36,932 bases of DNA from Delftia sp. PS-11 (GCF_029870285.1 NZ_JACSYA010000044.1:1-36932); one strand, 5' to 3'; positions 6,540 to 18,772 are shown, counted from the stretch's first letter. The notes: generated from the letters alone by a model not told the origin. Numbers and translations are program-made.

Positions 6540-9500
6540 ATGTCAGCTTTTGCCCAGCGCACTTTAGTGGCCGTCCGGTCCGTCTGGCCTGCCATGACCG
6601 TCATGGCGGCGGGCGTCTGCATCAGTGCTGTGCTGGCATTGATGCAGCAGCGCAGCCTGGAGCAGATGGACGCGCAGCGCCATCTCAAGGAAGCTCAGGC
6701 CGCTGCGCAGGCACTGCAGACGCGGCTCGGCGCTTATGCAAGCGCGGTACAGCACGCGGCCTACCGGCTGGCCTCATCACCCGAGATGGGGCAGCAAGCC
6801 TTCTCCCGCATGGCGCAGTCCCTGCGCGTGCATGCCTTGCCGGGCATGCAGGCCATGGTCTTTACCCGGGCCATGCCAGGCAGTTTGGTGGCGGACTTTG
6901 GTAAAACTGCCGAATTCTCGCCGTTGCCGCCGGATGCGCAGCGCTATTTCGTGATCGATTACCTCTGGCCCCTGGATGGCAATGAGTCCATCGTGGGGCT
7001 TGATCTGTATGGCCGTCCGGGCGGTGTGCCCAGTCTGCTGAGGGCCCGCGACACTGGCTCGGTCGTGATTTCTGCGCCCTTTGCCCTCAAACAGCCGGGC
7101 GAGCATGTGACCGGTATTCTGGTGCGTGCACCCGTTTTTGTGCCCCCGGCCCCCCCTGAGGCGGGTGGTGAAACCATCTCCCGCCGCTTTCTGGGGACCG
7201 TGGATGTGAGCATCCGTATCCAGGGTCTGATGCAGGACCTCTATGAGCGTGGCCTGCTGAGCCAGTTGGCGCTGGCCGTCCATGATGTCGGGCTGGCAGG
7301 TGCGCCTGCGGGCAAGGCGCCGCTGCCGTTGTATCTGGGGGCCGCATGGCCCCAGGCCGGTGTGGATGATGCAGGCCAGGGTCTGTTCGAGCAGTCGCTC
7401 CAGATCCAGGACCGCCTCTGGCGGCTGCAGTTCATGCCCACGGGCTCTTCCCTGTCCTGGCCGGAGCGTGCCCAGCCTACGCTGTTGTTCACCCTGGGGC
7501 TGCTGGCTTCGGGCGTGCTGTCCGCCCTTGTCATGGTCTGGTGGCGGCGCCGGCATTCCGGCTGGGCTCAGCTGCGTGCGTCCTCGCGCTCCATGCGCGA
7601 GAGCGACGCGCGGTTCCAGGCTTTGTTCGAGCAAGCTGCGGTAGGTGTCGTACAGATCGAGGCGGCCAGCGGCCTCGTGCTGCATGTGAACCGGCGCTGC
7701 TGCGAGATCACCGGCCATGAAGTCCAGGAGCTGTGCCGCCGCCATGTTCTCTCCTTGCTCGAGCCCGAGCAGGTCCAGGCCGACATGCAGCTGCTGACCA
7801 GCATGGCCCAGGGTCGGTGCCGGGAGCTGCAGATCGAACGCCAGCTGCGCCGCAAGGATGGCAGCCTGGTCTGGGTCGAGGTCAATGTCTCGGTGCTGGG
7901 GCGTGGCCGGTCCATGCGGCTGCTGGCGCTGGTGCAGGACATCAGCGCGCGCCGGCGCCTGCTGCAGATGCAGCGCGATGGCTCGCGCCACCTGCGCATG
8001 GTGATACAGCGCCTGCCCGTGGGCCTGGCCATGCTGCAAGGCGATGGCCGCTTTGCCTACTGGAACGAGGAGTTCCTGCGCCTGGCCGGCAGCGGTGCCT
8101 CGCCAGGCATGAATGGTGATGGCTGGTGGTGCAACATGTGCCCCGACGAGCCTCGGCGCGAGCGCATGCAGCGCCGTTTCGAGGCGGCCCAGGCCCGAGC
8201 CCGCGTGGCCCAGGATGTGCAGTCTGGCCCCCAGGACAGTGCGGGCGGCGCCCTCAGTCCCGAAGAGTACATGCTGATCGGCAGCGACGGCAGGAGCCGT
8301 GCGGTTTCCCTGGGCGGCCTCTTGCTCGATGAGGGCTGCCTGCTGATTTTGCAGGACCAGAGCGAGCGTAAGATGGCCGAGGAGGAAATCCGCCGGCTGG
8401 CCTTCTACGATGCGCTGACCGGCCTGCCCAACCGGCGCCTGCTTGTTGACCGCCTGCAGCAGGCGCTTGCCGCCGGACGCCGGCGTGGGCGCTTCGGGGC
8501 CGTATTGCTGCTGGATGTGGACAATTTCAAGGGCTTCAACGATGCGTTGGGGCTGGAGCGCGGCGATGTGCTGCTGCGCCTGATCGCCGAGCGCATGCTG
8601 CAGTCCTTCGGGCATGAGGCAACAATCGCGCGCCATGGCGGCGATGATTTCGTGGTGCTGCTCGAAGACCTGGGTACCGACTCGATGCAGGCGGCGTCGC
8701 ATCTGGAGGGCGAAGTTCAACGGATGCGCGATTTGCTGCAGGAGCCGCTGCGCGTGGGCGACCTGCCGTGCCACATCACGCTGAGCGTTGGCGTGAGCCT
8801 GTTCAGCGACCAGGAGCTTACGGCCGATGAAGTGCTGCGGCGGGCCGAGATGGCCATGTACCAGGCCAAGGGCATGGGCCGCAATACGCTGCAATTCTAT
8901 GATCCCCAGCTTCAGGCCGTGCTGCGTTCGCGCACGTCCATGGAGCAGGAGATGCGCGAGGGCCTTGTGCATGCGCAGTTTGCGCTGTATTACCAGCCTC
9001 AGGTCTCGAACGGGCACATCGTTGGCGCCGAGGGGCTGCTGCGCTGGAACCACCCCCGTGAAGGCTTCATCCCTCCAGCGGTCTTCGTGTCGCTGGCTGA
9101 GGAGACCGGTCTGATCCTGCAACTGGGCGAATGGGTGCTGGACGAAGCCTGCCGGCAGCTTGCGTCCTGGGCGGCGCAGCCTGAAATGGCCGAGCTGGTG
9201 CTGGCTGTCAATGTCAGCCCGCGCCAGTTCCATCAGGCACAGTTCGTGCAGCAGGTTCTGCAGGCGCTGGAGCGCCATGGCGCCGATCCGAGGTTGCTCA
9301 AGCTGGAACTTACCGAAAGCCTGCTGCTGGCGGATGTCGATGATACTGCAGCCAAGATGGCGCAGCTCAAGGCCCATGGCGTAGGCTTTTCGCTGGATGA
9401 CTTCGGTACGGGCTACTCCTCGCTGGCCTACCTCAAGTGCCTGCCGCTGGATCAGCTCAAGATCGACCGCAGCTTTGTGCGCGATGTGCTCAGCGACCCC

Positions 9501-9746
9501 AATGACGCAGCCATTGCGCGCACCATCGTCGCGCTGGGCACCAGCCTGGGGCTGCAGGTGATTGCCGAAGGCGTGGAAACCGAGGAGCAACGCCAGTTCC
9601 TGGAGGAGCAGCATTGCCACGCATGGCAGGGCTATCTGCTCAGTGCGCCAGTGCCGGTAGGGCAGTTCGAGGCGCTTGTCAGGCGATTGAATGCTGCTTC
9701 GCGCAATCTTGCAGATATTCCGGTCCAGATGCCATTTGCCGACTGA
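6540..9746 (+). CDS. CHASE-PAS-PAS-GGDEF-EAL cyclic-di-GMP signalling protein
   Basis: This 1068-residue inner-membrane protein controls cyclic-di-GMP. An N-terminal membrane segment (about 18-36) and a second at about 317-340 enclose a periplasmic CHASE-like sensor. Two PAS domains follow (about 355-465 and 480-600), then GGDEF (about 620-780) and EAL (about 795-1050). The cyclase signature reads GGDDF (700-704) instead of GGDEF. The EAL signature reads EGL (831-833). The other phosphodiesterase residues are present: ELTES, LDDFGTGYSS, KIDRSFV and IAEGVE. The protein is therefore more likely a phosphodiesterase with a regulatory or weak cyclase domain; this is inference. The ATG at 6540 lacks a good ribosome site; another ATG follows at 6594. 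A strong terminator lies after the stop. Confidence 0.9.
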   Translation: MSAFAQRTLVAVRSVWPAMTVMAAGVCISAVLALMQQRSLEQMDAQRHLKEAQAAAQALQTRLGAYASAVQHAAYRLASSPEMGQQAFSRMAQSLRVHALPGMQAMVFTRAMPGSLVADFGKTAEFSPLPPDAQRYFVIDYLWPLDGNESIVGLDLYGRPGGVPSLLRARDTGSVVISAPFALKQPGEHVTGILVRAPVFVPPAPPEAGGETISRRFLGTVDVSIRIQGLMQDLYERGLLSQLALAVHDVGLAGAPAGKAPLPLYLGAAWPQAGVDDAGQGLFEQSLQIQDRLWRLQFMPTGSSLSWPERAQPTLLFTLGLLASGVLSALVMVWWRRRHSGWAQLRASSRSMRESDARFQALFEQAAVGVVQIEAASGLVLHVNRRCCEITGHEVQELCRRHVLSLLEPEQVQADMQLLTSMAQGRCRELQIERQLRRKDGSLVWVEVNVSVLGRGRSMRLLALVQDISARRRLLQMQRDGSRHLRMVIQRLPVGLAMLQGDGRFAYWNEEFLRLAGSGASPGMNGDGWWCNMCPDEPRRERMQRRFEAAQARARVAQDVQSGPQDSAGGALSPEEYMLIGSDGRSRAVSLGGLLLDEGCLLILQDQSERKMAEEEIRRLAFYDALTGLPNRRLLVDRLQQALAAGRRRGRFGAVLLLDVDNFKGFNDALGLERGDVLLRLIAERMLQSFGHEATIARHGGDDFVVLLEDLGTDSMQAASHLEGEVQRMRDLLQEPLRVGDLPCHITLSVGVSLFSDQELTADEVLRRAEMAMYQAKGMGRNTLQFYDPQLQAVLRSRTSMEQEMREGLVHAQFALYYQPQVSNGHIVGAEGLLRWNHPREGFIPPAVFVSLAEETGLILQLGEWVLDEACRQLASWAAQPEMAELVLAVNVSPRQFHQAQFVQQVLQALERHGADPRLLKLELTESLLLADVDDTAAKMAQLKAHGVGFSLDDFGTGYSSLAYLKCLPLDQLKIDRSFVRDVLSDPNDAAIARTIVALGTSLGLQVIAEGVETEEQRQFLEEQHCHAWQGYLLSAPVPVGQFEALVRRLNAASRNLADIPVQMPFAD

Positions 9747-9757
9747 GATTTTGCTTT

Positions 9758-9780
9758 GGCGATGATAAGCATCGCCTTTT
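9758..9780 (+). terminator. Rho-independent terminator
   Basis: GGCGATG (9758-9764), loop ATAAG and CATCGCC (9770-9776) are followed by TTTT. It lies 12 bp after the GGDEF-EAL stop and separates that gene from the chemoreceptor. Confidence 0.75.
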
Positions 9781-9787
9781 GAGATGT

Positions 9788-9817
9788 CTGACAAGTTTCT
9801 CGCATTTTAAAATTAAT
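9788..9817 (+). promoter_or_regulatory. Possible sigma-70 promoter for the chemoreceptor
   Basis: CTGACA (9788-9793) resembles -35 (5 of 6). ATTAAT (9812-9817) resembles -10 (4 of 6), at 18-bp spacing in an AT-rich stretch. A start near 9824 leaves a short leader with the AGGGA ribosome site. No FliA-type (sigma-28) motif was found. This is weak evidence. Confidence 0.35.
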
Positions 9818-9840
9818 CCCTGACGGTTTTAGGGATTTTG

Positions 9841-11532
9841 ATGAGAAACATGAAGATTTCCACGCGCCTGATGGTGCTTGTGGCGGGTGTTGCGGTTTTA
9901 TTGGTGGCTCTTGGAATGCTTGGGCGGTTTTCTTTGCAAAAAGCCAATGCATCCATGCAGACGGTGTATGAAGACCGGGTGGTCTCCCTCAAGCAACTGG
10001 GCGATCTGGCCTATCTTGTGCCCCGCAATCGCATTCTGGTCATGGACATGCTGTTGAATCCTGCAGCTGAAAATATTGAAAAGCGCACGGCTGAGCTGGA
10101 GTCCAACATCCTGAAGGCGAATGCCATCTGGGCGGACTACATGAGCACCTATTTGACGGAGCGCGAAAAAATTCTCGCGGCGAACTATGCCCGATTGCGG
10201 ACCGCATTCGTACAGGAAGGCCTGAAGGCTGCTATCGCCGCCCTCAAAAACGCTGATCAGCAGACTGCGCTCAAAATCTATCATGAACGCATCAGCCCTG
10301 TAGCGATGGAGATGCAGAATTTTGCGGATCAGTTGTTCCGGCTCCAAGCCGATGAAGCCAAATTGGAGTATGACGCCCAAGTGGCCATGTACAACGCCTT
10401 CCAATGGATTTCGTTTCTGTCCATCACAACAGGTGTCTGCCTGGTGGTCGCACTGGGCTGGGCCATCATCTACAGCGTGCGAACCTCCTTGCAGCAGGCG
10501 CAGAAAGCTGTGAATGCCGTGGCCCGTGGAGATCTTTCCTACCCGATCAAGTCATCGGGGCGTGATGAAATCGGCCAGCTTCTGCTGGCGCTGGCGGGCA
10601 TGCAGCAGGCACTGGCCACGGTGGTCGGCACGGTGCGCGGCGGGGCTGACAGCGTTGCCACGGCCAGCGCCGAGATTGCACAGGGCAATAGCGACCTCTC
10701 CAGCCGCACGGAGCAGCAGGCCAGCGCGCTGCAAGAGACCGCCGCTTCCATGGAGGAACTGGCCAGCACGGTCAGGCAAAACGCCGACAGTGCCCGCCAG
10801 GCCAACCAACTGGCAATGACCGCTTCCACCGTGGCGCAGCAGGGCGGTGAAGTGGTGGGCCAGGTGGTCAACACCATGAAGGTGATCAATGAAAGCTCCA
10901 AGAAGATTGCCGACATCATCAGCGTGATCGACGGCATTGCCTTCCAGACCAACATCCTGGCGCTGAATGCCGCCGTGGAAGCAGCACGCGCGGGCGAACA
11001 GGGCCGGGGTTTTGCCGTCGTGGCGGGCGAAGTGCGCAGCCTGGCCCAGCGCAGTGCCAGCGCAGCCAAAGACATCAAGGCACTGATTGACAACAGCGTC
11101 ACCGAAGTCGAGCATGGCACAGGCTTGGTGGATCAGGCCGGCAGCACGATGACCGAAGTGGTCAGTGCCATCCAGCGCGTTTGCGACCTGATTGCAGAAG
11201 TCAGTGCGGCCAGCCATGAGCAAAGCCAGGGCGTTGCCCAGGTGGGAGAAACGGTTTCGCAGATGGACCAGGCCACGCAGCAAAATGCTGCGCTGGTGGA
11301 GCAAAGCGCGGCAGCCGCCAGCAGCCTGAATGCGCAGGCGCAACAGCTGCAGCAGGCGGTGGCGGTGTTCAAGCTGGCCGGCGGCAGTGGCTACCAGGCC
11401 GTGCCCGCTGCATCGGTGCCCAAGGCAGCTCCAGTGCACAAGGTGGCCGCCAGGGCCGGCAGCCCCTCAATCGGGCTGAACGCGCCTGCGCAGCCAGCTG
11501 TGCCCAAGACTGGCAATTGGGCAAGCTTCTGA
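9841..11532 (+). CDS. Methyl-accepting chemotaxis protein
   Basis: This 563-residue transmembrane chemoreceptor has TM1 at about 10-30, a periplasmic four-helix-bundle sensor (about 31-185), TM2 (about 187-209), a HAMP linker (about 210-262) and a long cytoplasmic signalling hairpin. The conserved tip is [20 protein letters not shown] near residue 364, which binds CheW and CheA. The C-terminus ends NWASF, fitting the xWxxF pentapeptide that tethers the adaptation enzymes CheR and CheB in long-tailed receptors. The start is the ATG at 9841, with AGGGA five bases upstream; a TTG three bases earlier is less likely. The ligand is unknown. It stands alone, away from che genes, behind a terminator. 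Confidence 0.93.
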   Translation: MRNMKISTRLMVLVAGVAVLLVALGMLGRFSLQKANASMQTVYEDRVVSLKQLGDLAYLVPRNRILVMDMLLNPAAENIEKRTAELESNILKANAIWADYMSTYLTEREKILAANYARLRTAFVQEGLKAAIAALKNADQQTALKIYHERISPVAMEMQNFADQLFRLQADEAKLEYDAQVAMYNAFQWISFLSITTGVCLVVALGWAIIYSVRTSLQQAQKAVNAVARGDLSYPIKSSGRDEIGQLLLALAGMQQALATVVGTVRGGADSVATASAEIAQGNSDLSSRTEQQASALQETAASMEELASTVRQNADSARQANQLAMTASTVAQQGGEVVGQVVNTMKVINESSKKIADIISVIDGIAFQTNILALNAAVEAARAGEQGRGFAVVAGEVRSLAQRSASAAKDIKALIDNSVTEVEHGTGLVDQAGSTMTEVVSAIQRVCDLIAEVSAASHEQSQGVAQVGETVSQMDQATQQNAALVEQSAAAASSLNAQAQQLQQAVAVFKLAGGSGYQAVPAASVPKAAPVHKVAARAGSPSIGLNAPAQPAVPKTGNWASF

Positions 11533-11606
11533 CGTGGCGCCTTGCCTGCACACATTCGCGGTGGTTTGTGGGGGCGTGAAATGGGCAGGGCGCATTCGAG
11601 CCGCTC

Positions 11607-11634
11607 GCTGCGGGCTGCGGGCTGCGGGCTGCGG
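11607..11634. repeat. 7-bp tandem repeat (GCTGCGG)x4
   Basis: Four exact head-to-tail copies of GCTGCGG lie in the 211-bp spacer between the chemoreceptor and smc, 110 bp before the smc start. Short perfect repeats of this kind can gain or lose units by slippage. Nothing else is recognised in the spacer, and no clear promoter for smc was found. Confidence 0.85.
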
Positions 11635-11743
11635 GCAGGAGGTGCCTTGCCATTCCTGAGCAGAGTGTGGCGCACTGTATCATTCTGGATCCTTCACGAC
11701 CCTGCTTTTGCCGGCTTTGCCGCCGGCCGCCACTGCCCGCACC

Positions 11744-14700
11744 GTGCGCCTGAACTCCATCAAGCTCTCCGGCTTCAAGTCCTTTGCCGAGCCCACCAAC
11801 TTCATGCTGCCAGGCCAGATGGTGGGCGTGGTCGGGCCCAATGGCTGCGGCAAGTCCAACATCATGGATGCAGTGCGCTGGGTGCTGGGCGAGAGCAAGG
11901 CCAGCGAGCTGCGCGGCGAGTCCATGCAGGACGTGATCTTCAATGGCACGACACACCGCAAGCCTGCCAGCCGCGCCAGCGTGGAGCTGACGTTCGACAA
12001 CAGTGACCACCGCGCAGGCGGGCAGTGGGGGCAGTTTGCGGAAATTGCCGTCAAGCGCGTGCTCACGCGCGAGGGCAACAGCAGCTATTTCATCAACAAC
12101 CAGCCGGTGCGCCGCCGCGACGTGCAGGACGTGTTCCTGGGCACGGGCCTGGGGCCGCGCGCCTACGCCATCATCGGCCAGGGCACGATCAGCCGCATCA
12201 TCGAATCGCGGCCCGAAGAGCTGCGCCTGTTCCTTGAGGAGGCTGCGGGCGTCTCCAAGTACAAGGAGCGCAGGCGCGAGACCGAGAACCGGCTGTCCGC
12301 CACCACGGACAACCTCACGCGCGTCGAAGACATCCTGCGCGAGCTGCACAGCAATCTGGAGCGGCTGGAAAAACAGGCCGAAGTGGCCGCCAAATACAAC
12401 GCGCTGCAGTCCCAGGCCACGCTCAAGCAGCATCAGCTGTGGTTTCTCAAGCGCTCCGAAGCCGAGGCCGAGCGCGACCGCGTGCGCGTCGAAGGCCTTG
12501 AAGCTGTCAATGCGCTGGAGTCGAGCATGGCCGATATCCGCAGCAACGAAAGCGGGTTGGAGACATTGCGCCAGGCCCACTACGAGGCCAGCGACCAGGT
12601 CAACCAGGCACAGGCCCGTCTTTATGAGGCCACGGCCGAGGTCGGCCGCCTGGAGGCTGAGATCCGCTATGTGGTCGAAGGCCGCCAGCGCGTGCAGCAG
12701 CGGCTGCAGCAACTTGCCGAGCAGATTCTGCTGTGGAACAGCCGCCGCGAAGAGGCCCAGGCCGAGATGGAGAATCTGGAAGGCGCGGGCATGGATGCCG
12801 AGGAGCATGCCGAGATGCTGGCGGCCCAGGTCGAAGAACAATCCATGCGTCTGCCCGATCTGGAAGAGGCGCTGCGCCGTGCCCAGAAGGCCGATGCCGA
12901 CCAGCGCGCCAGCGTGGTCCAGGTGCAGCAGCAGATCCAGGTGCTGGCCGCCGAGCAACGCAGCCTGGACGAGCAGCGCCGCCAGCTCGATACGCGCTAC
13001 GAGCGCCTGCGTGCCGATCGCAATGCGCTGGATACGCCCGATGAGGCGCGCCTGAACCACCTGCAGGCCCAGCTGGCCGAGGCGAGCGAACTGGCCGAGG
13101 TGGCCGAGGCCGTGCTCAACGAGCTGCAGGAAGCTGTGCCTCAGCTCGATGAAGACCGCCGCACGCGCCAGCAGGCCGTCAATGCCGAGGCGGCGCGCCA
13201 TGCCGACCTGTCGGCGCGGCTGGAGGCTCTCAAGGCCTTGCAGGAAAAAGTCAAGACCGATGGCAAGCTCCAGCCCTGGCTGGCCCGGCATGGCCTGGAC
13301 GGGCTGCAGGGCCTGTGGAGCCGCATCGGCATCGAAGCGGGCTGGGAAAACGCGCTGGAAGCTGCACTGCGCGAGCGCCTGGGTGCGCTCGAAGTGGGCC
13401 GGCTCGACATGGTGCGCGGCTTTCTGGGCGCGGGCGGGCAGGACGCGCCGCCTGCGCGCCTGGCTTTTTTCAGTCCGCCGCAGGCAGGCATTGCGCAGGC
13501 TGCGGGCCGCTGGCCGAGTCTGGCAGACCTGCTGCGGGTCGGCGATGCCGGGCTGCGCGCCGTGCTGGCCGGCTGGCTGCAGGGTTGCTACACCGCGCCA
13601 TCGCTGGACGAGGCCCTGGCACGCCGCGCCGAGCTGCAGCCGGGCGAGACCATCTACGTGCCCACGGGCCACGCCGTCAGCAGCCACAGCGTCAGCTTTT
13701 ATGCCCAGGACTCGGAGCAGTCGGGCATGCTGGCGCGGGCCCAGGAAATCGAACACCTCGAAAAAGAGGTGCGCGCCCAGGCCCTGATTGCCGATGAGTC
13801 GCGCACGGCCCTGGTGCGTGCCGAAAGCGCCTACGCCGACGCTGCGCAGCGCCTGGTAGGCGCACGGCGCGAGGCCAGCGAGTCGCGCAGCCGGGCCCAT
13901 GAACTGCAGGTCGAAACCCTGCGCCTGTCCCAGCTGGCCGAGCAGGCACGTGCCCGGCACGCTCAGATCGGTGCCGATCTGGCCGAGGTCGAGGCCCAAC
14001 TGTCGGATATCGAGGAGCGGCGCGTTGCCGCCGAGGCCCGCTTCGAGGAGCTTGACATGCAACTGGCGGACAGCCAGGAGCGCCATGCCCAGTTGGGCGA
14101 CCGGGTGCTGGAGGCGGAGCGGCGCCTCAACGAATCCCGCGAGCAATTGCGCACGCTGGAGCGCCAGGCGCAGGAGGCCACGTTCTCGCAGCGCAGCCTG
14201 CAGGCGCGCCGTGGCGAGCTGGGCCGCACCATCGAGACAGCCAGCCAGCAGGCCCGTGAGCTGGCCGACGAGCAGCAGCGTGCCAGGGATGAACTCGGGC
14301 GCCTGACCGATGCCGCAGCCCAGGGCGGGCTGCAGGATGCGCTGGACCTGAAAATGCAGCGCGAGCAGGCCGTGGCTGCACGCCGCAGCGAGTACGACGA
14401 CCTCACCAACAAGCTGCGCGCCAGCGACGAACGCCGCCAGCAGCTTGAAAAGGCGCTGGACCCGCTGCGCCAGCGCATCACCGAATTGCAGCTCAAGGAG
14501 CAGGCCGCGCGCCTGGGCCTGGAGCAATACGCCAGCCTGCTCGAAGAGGCCGGCGCCGATCTGGCGGCCCTTGCCCAGTCGATTGCCGAAGGCAACATAC
14601 GCATGCACGGCATGCAAGGTGAGATCGACCGGCTGCACCGCGAAATCGCAGCCCTGGGTGCCGTCAACCTGGCGGCGCTGGACGAGCTGCAGCTCGCCCG

Positions 14701-15271
14701 CGAGCGCAAGTCCTTCCTGGATGCGCAGACCGAGGATCTGACCCAGGCCATGAATACCCTGCAGGAAGCCATCCGCAAGATCGATGCCGAAACGCGCGAA
14801 CTGCTGTCGGGCACCTTCGAGACCGTGAACCGGCATTTCGGCCGCATGTTCCCCGAGCTGTTCGGCGGTGGCCAGGCCCGGCTCATTATCACCGGCGACG
14901 AAATCCTCGACTCCGGCGTGCAGGTGCTTGCCCAGCCGCCCGGCAAGAAAAACCAGACCATCCATCTGCTGTCGGGCGGGGAAAAGGCGCTGACTGCCAT
15001 TGCCCTGGTGTTCGCCATCTTCCAGCTCAACCCTGCACCCTTTTGCCTGCTGGACGAAGTGGACGCGCCGTTGGATGATGCGAACACCGAACGCTATGCC
15101 AAACTGGTCGCCAGCATGAGCAAGATCACGCAGTTCCTGTTCATCAGCCACAACAAGATCGCCATGGAAATGGCGGGACAGCTGATTGGCGTGACCATGC
15201 AGGAGCAGGGCGTGTCCCGCATCGTGGCCGTGGACATGGAGTCCGCCCTGTCGATGGCTGAGCTATCCTGA
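11744..15271 (+). CDS. smc: Chromosome partition/condensin protein Smc
   Basis: This 1175-residue SMC ATPase shapes and segregates the chromosome as a dimer with ScpA/ScpB. The N-terminal head has Walker A GPNGCGKS at about 31-38. Two long coiled-coil arms (about 170-500 and 660-1000, Glu/Gln/Ala/Arg-rich) flank a hinge near 510-650. The C-terminal head carries the signature LSGGEKALTAIAL and Walker B FCLLDEVDAPLDDAN. The GTG at 11744 (MRLNSIKLSGFKSF) is chosen because family members begin there. A TTG 36 bases upstream would add a short unconserved leader, and neither start has a clear Shine-Dalgarno sequence. It heads a same-strand block with zipA and ligA, an order I recall as common in this family. 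Confidence 0.95.
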   Translation: MRLNSIKLSGFKSFAEPTNFMLPGQMVGVVGPNGCGKSNIMDAVRWVLGESKASELRGESMQDVIFNGTTHRKPASRASVELTFDNSDHRAGGQWGQFAEIAVKRVLTREGNSSYFINNQPVRRRDVQDVFLGTGLGPRAYAIIGQGTISRIIESRPEELRLFLEEAAGVSKYKERRRETENRLSATTDNLTRVEDILRELHSNLERLEKQAEVAAKYNALQSQATLKQHQLWFLKRSEAEAERDRVRVEGLEAVNALESSMADIRSNESGLETLRQAHYEASDQVNQAQARLYEATAEVGRLEAEIRYVVEGRQRVQQRLQQLAEQILLWNSRREEAQAEMENLEGAGMDAEEHAEMLAAQVEEQSMRLPDLEEALRRAQKADADQRASVVQVQQQIQVLAAEQRSLDEQRRQLDTRYERLRADRNALDTPDEARLNHLQAQLAEASELAEVAEAVLNELQEAVPQLDEDRRTRQQAVNAEAARHADLSARLEALKALQEKVKTDGKLQPWLARHGLDGLQGLWSRIGIEAGWENALEAALRERLGALEVGRLDMVRGFLGAGGQDAPPARLAFFSPPQAGIAQAAGRWPSLADLLRVGDAGLRAVLAGWLQGCYTAPSLDEALARRAELQPGETIYVPTGHAVSSHSVSFYAQDSEQSGMLARAQEIEHLEKEVRAQALIADESRTALVRAESAYADAAQRLVGARREASESRSRAHELQVETLRLSQLAEQARARHAQIGADLAEVEAQLSDIEERRVAAEARFEELDMQLADSQERHAQLGDRVLEAERRLNESREQLRTLERQAQEATFSQRSLQARRGELGRTIETASQQARELADEQQRARDELGRLTDAAAQGGLQDALDLKMQREQAVAARRSEYDDLTNKLRASDERRQQLEKALDPLRQRITELQLKEQAARLGLEQYASLLEEAGADLAALAQSIAEGNIRMHGMQGEIDRLHREIAALGAVNLAALDELQLARERKSFLDAQTEDLTQAMNTLQEAIRKIDAETRELLSGTFETVNRHFGRMFPELFGGGQARLIITGDEILDSGVQVLAQPPGKKNQTIHLLSGGEKALTAIALVFAIFQLNPAPFCLLDEVDAPLDDANTERYAKLVASMSKITQFLFISHNKIAMEMAGQLIGVTMQEQGVSRIVAVDMESALSMAELS

Positions 15272-15317
15272 GTCCCGCAACCTTCTGAACCTATTCGCCG
15301 GAACGACGCTTCATTCC

Positions 15318-16628
15318 ATGAGTACCCTGCAAATCAGTCTGGCCGTCCTGGGCTTTGTGCTGCTGGCCCTGATCTTCGCCTACAACAGCTGGTCGGCACG
15401 CCGCAACGCGCCCAAGCGCGCCGATCCCACCGATGAGGCGCAGCGCGACGCGCCACGCCAGGAGCCTGGCATGGATACCGTAGGGCATGGCCCTGATCTC
15501 ACGCACAGCCTGCGTGAGCCCGTGCTCGGCGATTTCGGCACAGCCACTGCGGGCCAGGGGGCTGGCCGCTTTGCTGAAACCGACGCCGAACTGGCCCATT
15601 TGATGAAGGTCGAGGAGCAGCGCCGCCAGGCCGACGCCCAGGCTGCTCTGGCGGCCAAGGCGGCGCAGGCCGTGCAGTCGCTGCAGGCTGCCGAGACGAC
15701 AATCTCCCGCGACGAGCCGTCTTCGCCGCAGGCTGCGTCCGCCACAGGTACCGCCACCGAGGCGGCGGCGCCTGCTGCTGCGCCCGCTGCTGCACATGCC
15801 GCAAACCGCCCTGGCCTTGATGCGCTCATCGATGCCATCGCCACCGTGCAGGTCGCCCAGGCTGTGCCCGGAGAGCTGGCCCTGCAGGCCCAGCCCGCCA
15901 CACGGCGCGCGGGGAACAAGCCTTTTGCCATTGAGGGCATGAACCCGCTCACGCACCAGTGGGAGCCGCTGCAGCCCGGCCAGCGCTATCTGGGCTTTCA
16001 GGCGGGCGTGCAACTGGCCAACCGCACGGGTGCGCTCAACGAGATCGAGTTTTCCGAGTTCGTCGCCAAGGTGCAGCGCTTTGCCGATGCGCTGGGAACG
16101 ACCCCCGATCTGCCCGACATGCTCAATGAGGTGGCCCGCGCGCGCGAGCTGGACCAGTTTGCCAACGAGCACGATGCGCAGCTGACTTTCATGCTGCGCG
16201 CGCGCCAGGCATCCTGGAGCGCAGGCTATGTGCAGCAGAACGCATCGCGCCAGGGGTTTTTGCCTGGCTCCATGCCAGGGCGCATGGCCTTGCCGTCGCC
16301 CACGCCGGGCATGCCCCCCGTGCTGGTGCTCAACTACGACCCGCAGGCGGCCATGGCCGACGATCTCGATACCTCGGTGGTGCGCGAGTTTCTGCTGAGC
16401 CTGGACGTGCCCCAGGTGCCGCGCGGCGAGCAGCCCTTTGCCAGACTGCGCCAGGTCGCCGAGCGCCTGTGCCAGACCATGGACGGCGTGCTGTGCGACC
16501 AAAACGGCTACCTGCTGCCTGCCATGGCGCTGGATCCTATCCAAAACGACCTCGAACAGCTCTACGACAAGCTCGACAGCCGCGAGCTGTCGGCCGGCTC
16601 CATGCTGGCACGGCGGCTTTTCAGCTGA
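15318..16628 (+). CDS. zipA: Cell division protein ZipA
   Basis: This 436-residue protein has one N-terminal membrane segment (ISLAVLGFVLLALIFAYNSW, about 6-25), a charged then Ala/Pro-rich flexible linker (about 30-165) and a C-terminal FtsZ-binding domain (about 205-430). The topology matches ZipA, which anchors the FtsZ ring to the inner membrane. Sequence conservation of ZipA is low outside Gammaproteobacteria. The call therefore rests on topology, size and position between smc and ligA. It starts 46 bp after smc and ends 35 bp before ligA, so co-transcription is likely. Confidence 0.82.
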   Translation: MSTLQISLAVLGFVLLALIFAYNSWSARRNAPKRADPTDEAQRDAPRQEPGMDTVGHGPDLTHSLREPVLGDFGTATAGQGAGRFAETDAELAHLMKVEEQRRQADAQAALAAKAAQAVQSLQAAETTISRDEPSSPQAASATGTATEAAAPAAAPAAAHAANRPGLDALIDAIATVQVAQAVPGELALQAQPATRRAGNKPFAIEGMNPLTHQWEPLQPGQRYLGFQAGVQLANRTGALNEIEFSEFVAKVQRFADALGTTPDLPDMLNEVARARELDQFANEHDAQLTFMLRARQASWSAGYVQQNASRQGFLPGSMPGRMALPSPTPGMPPVLVLNYDPQAAMADDLDTSVVREFLLSLDVPQVPRGEQPFARLRQVAERLCQTMDGVLCDQNGYLLPAMALDPIQNDLEQLYDKLDSRELSAGSMLARRLFS

Positions 16629-16639
16629 TGCGGCAGTGA

Positions 16640-18771
<2,132 letters not shown>

Positions 18772-18772
<1 letters not shown>

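Noticed and set aside
11647..11683. TTGCCA and TATCAT as an smc promoter.
   Set aside because: The spacing is 25 bp, too long for a sigma-70 promoter.
11369..15151. A 1260-codon open frame on the minus strand opposite smc, with similar long antisense frames opposite the GGDEF-EAL gene (6777-9794) and ligA (16562-18493).
   Set aside because: These are GC-skew shadows of strongly coding plus-strand genes. The translations are low-complexity and match no family.
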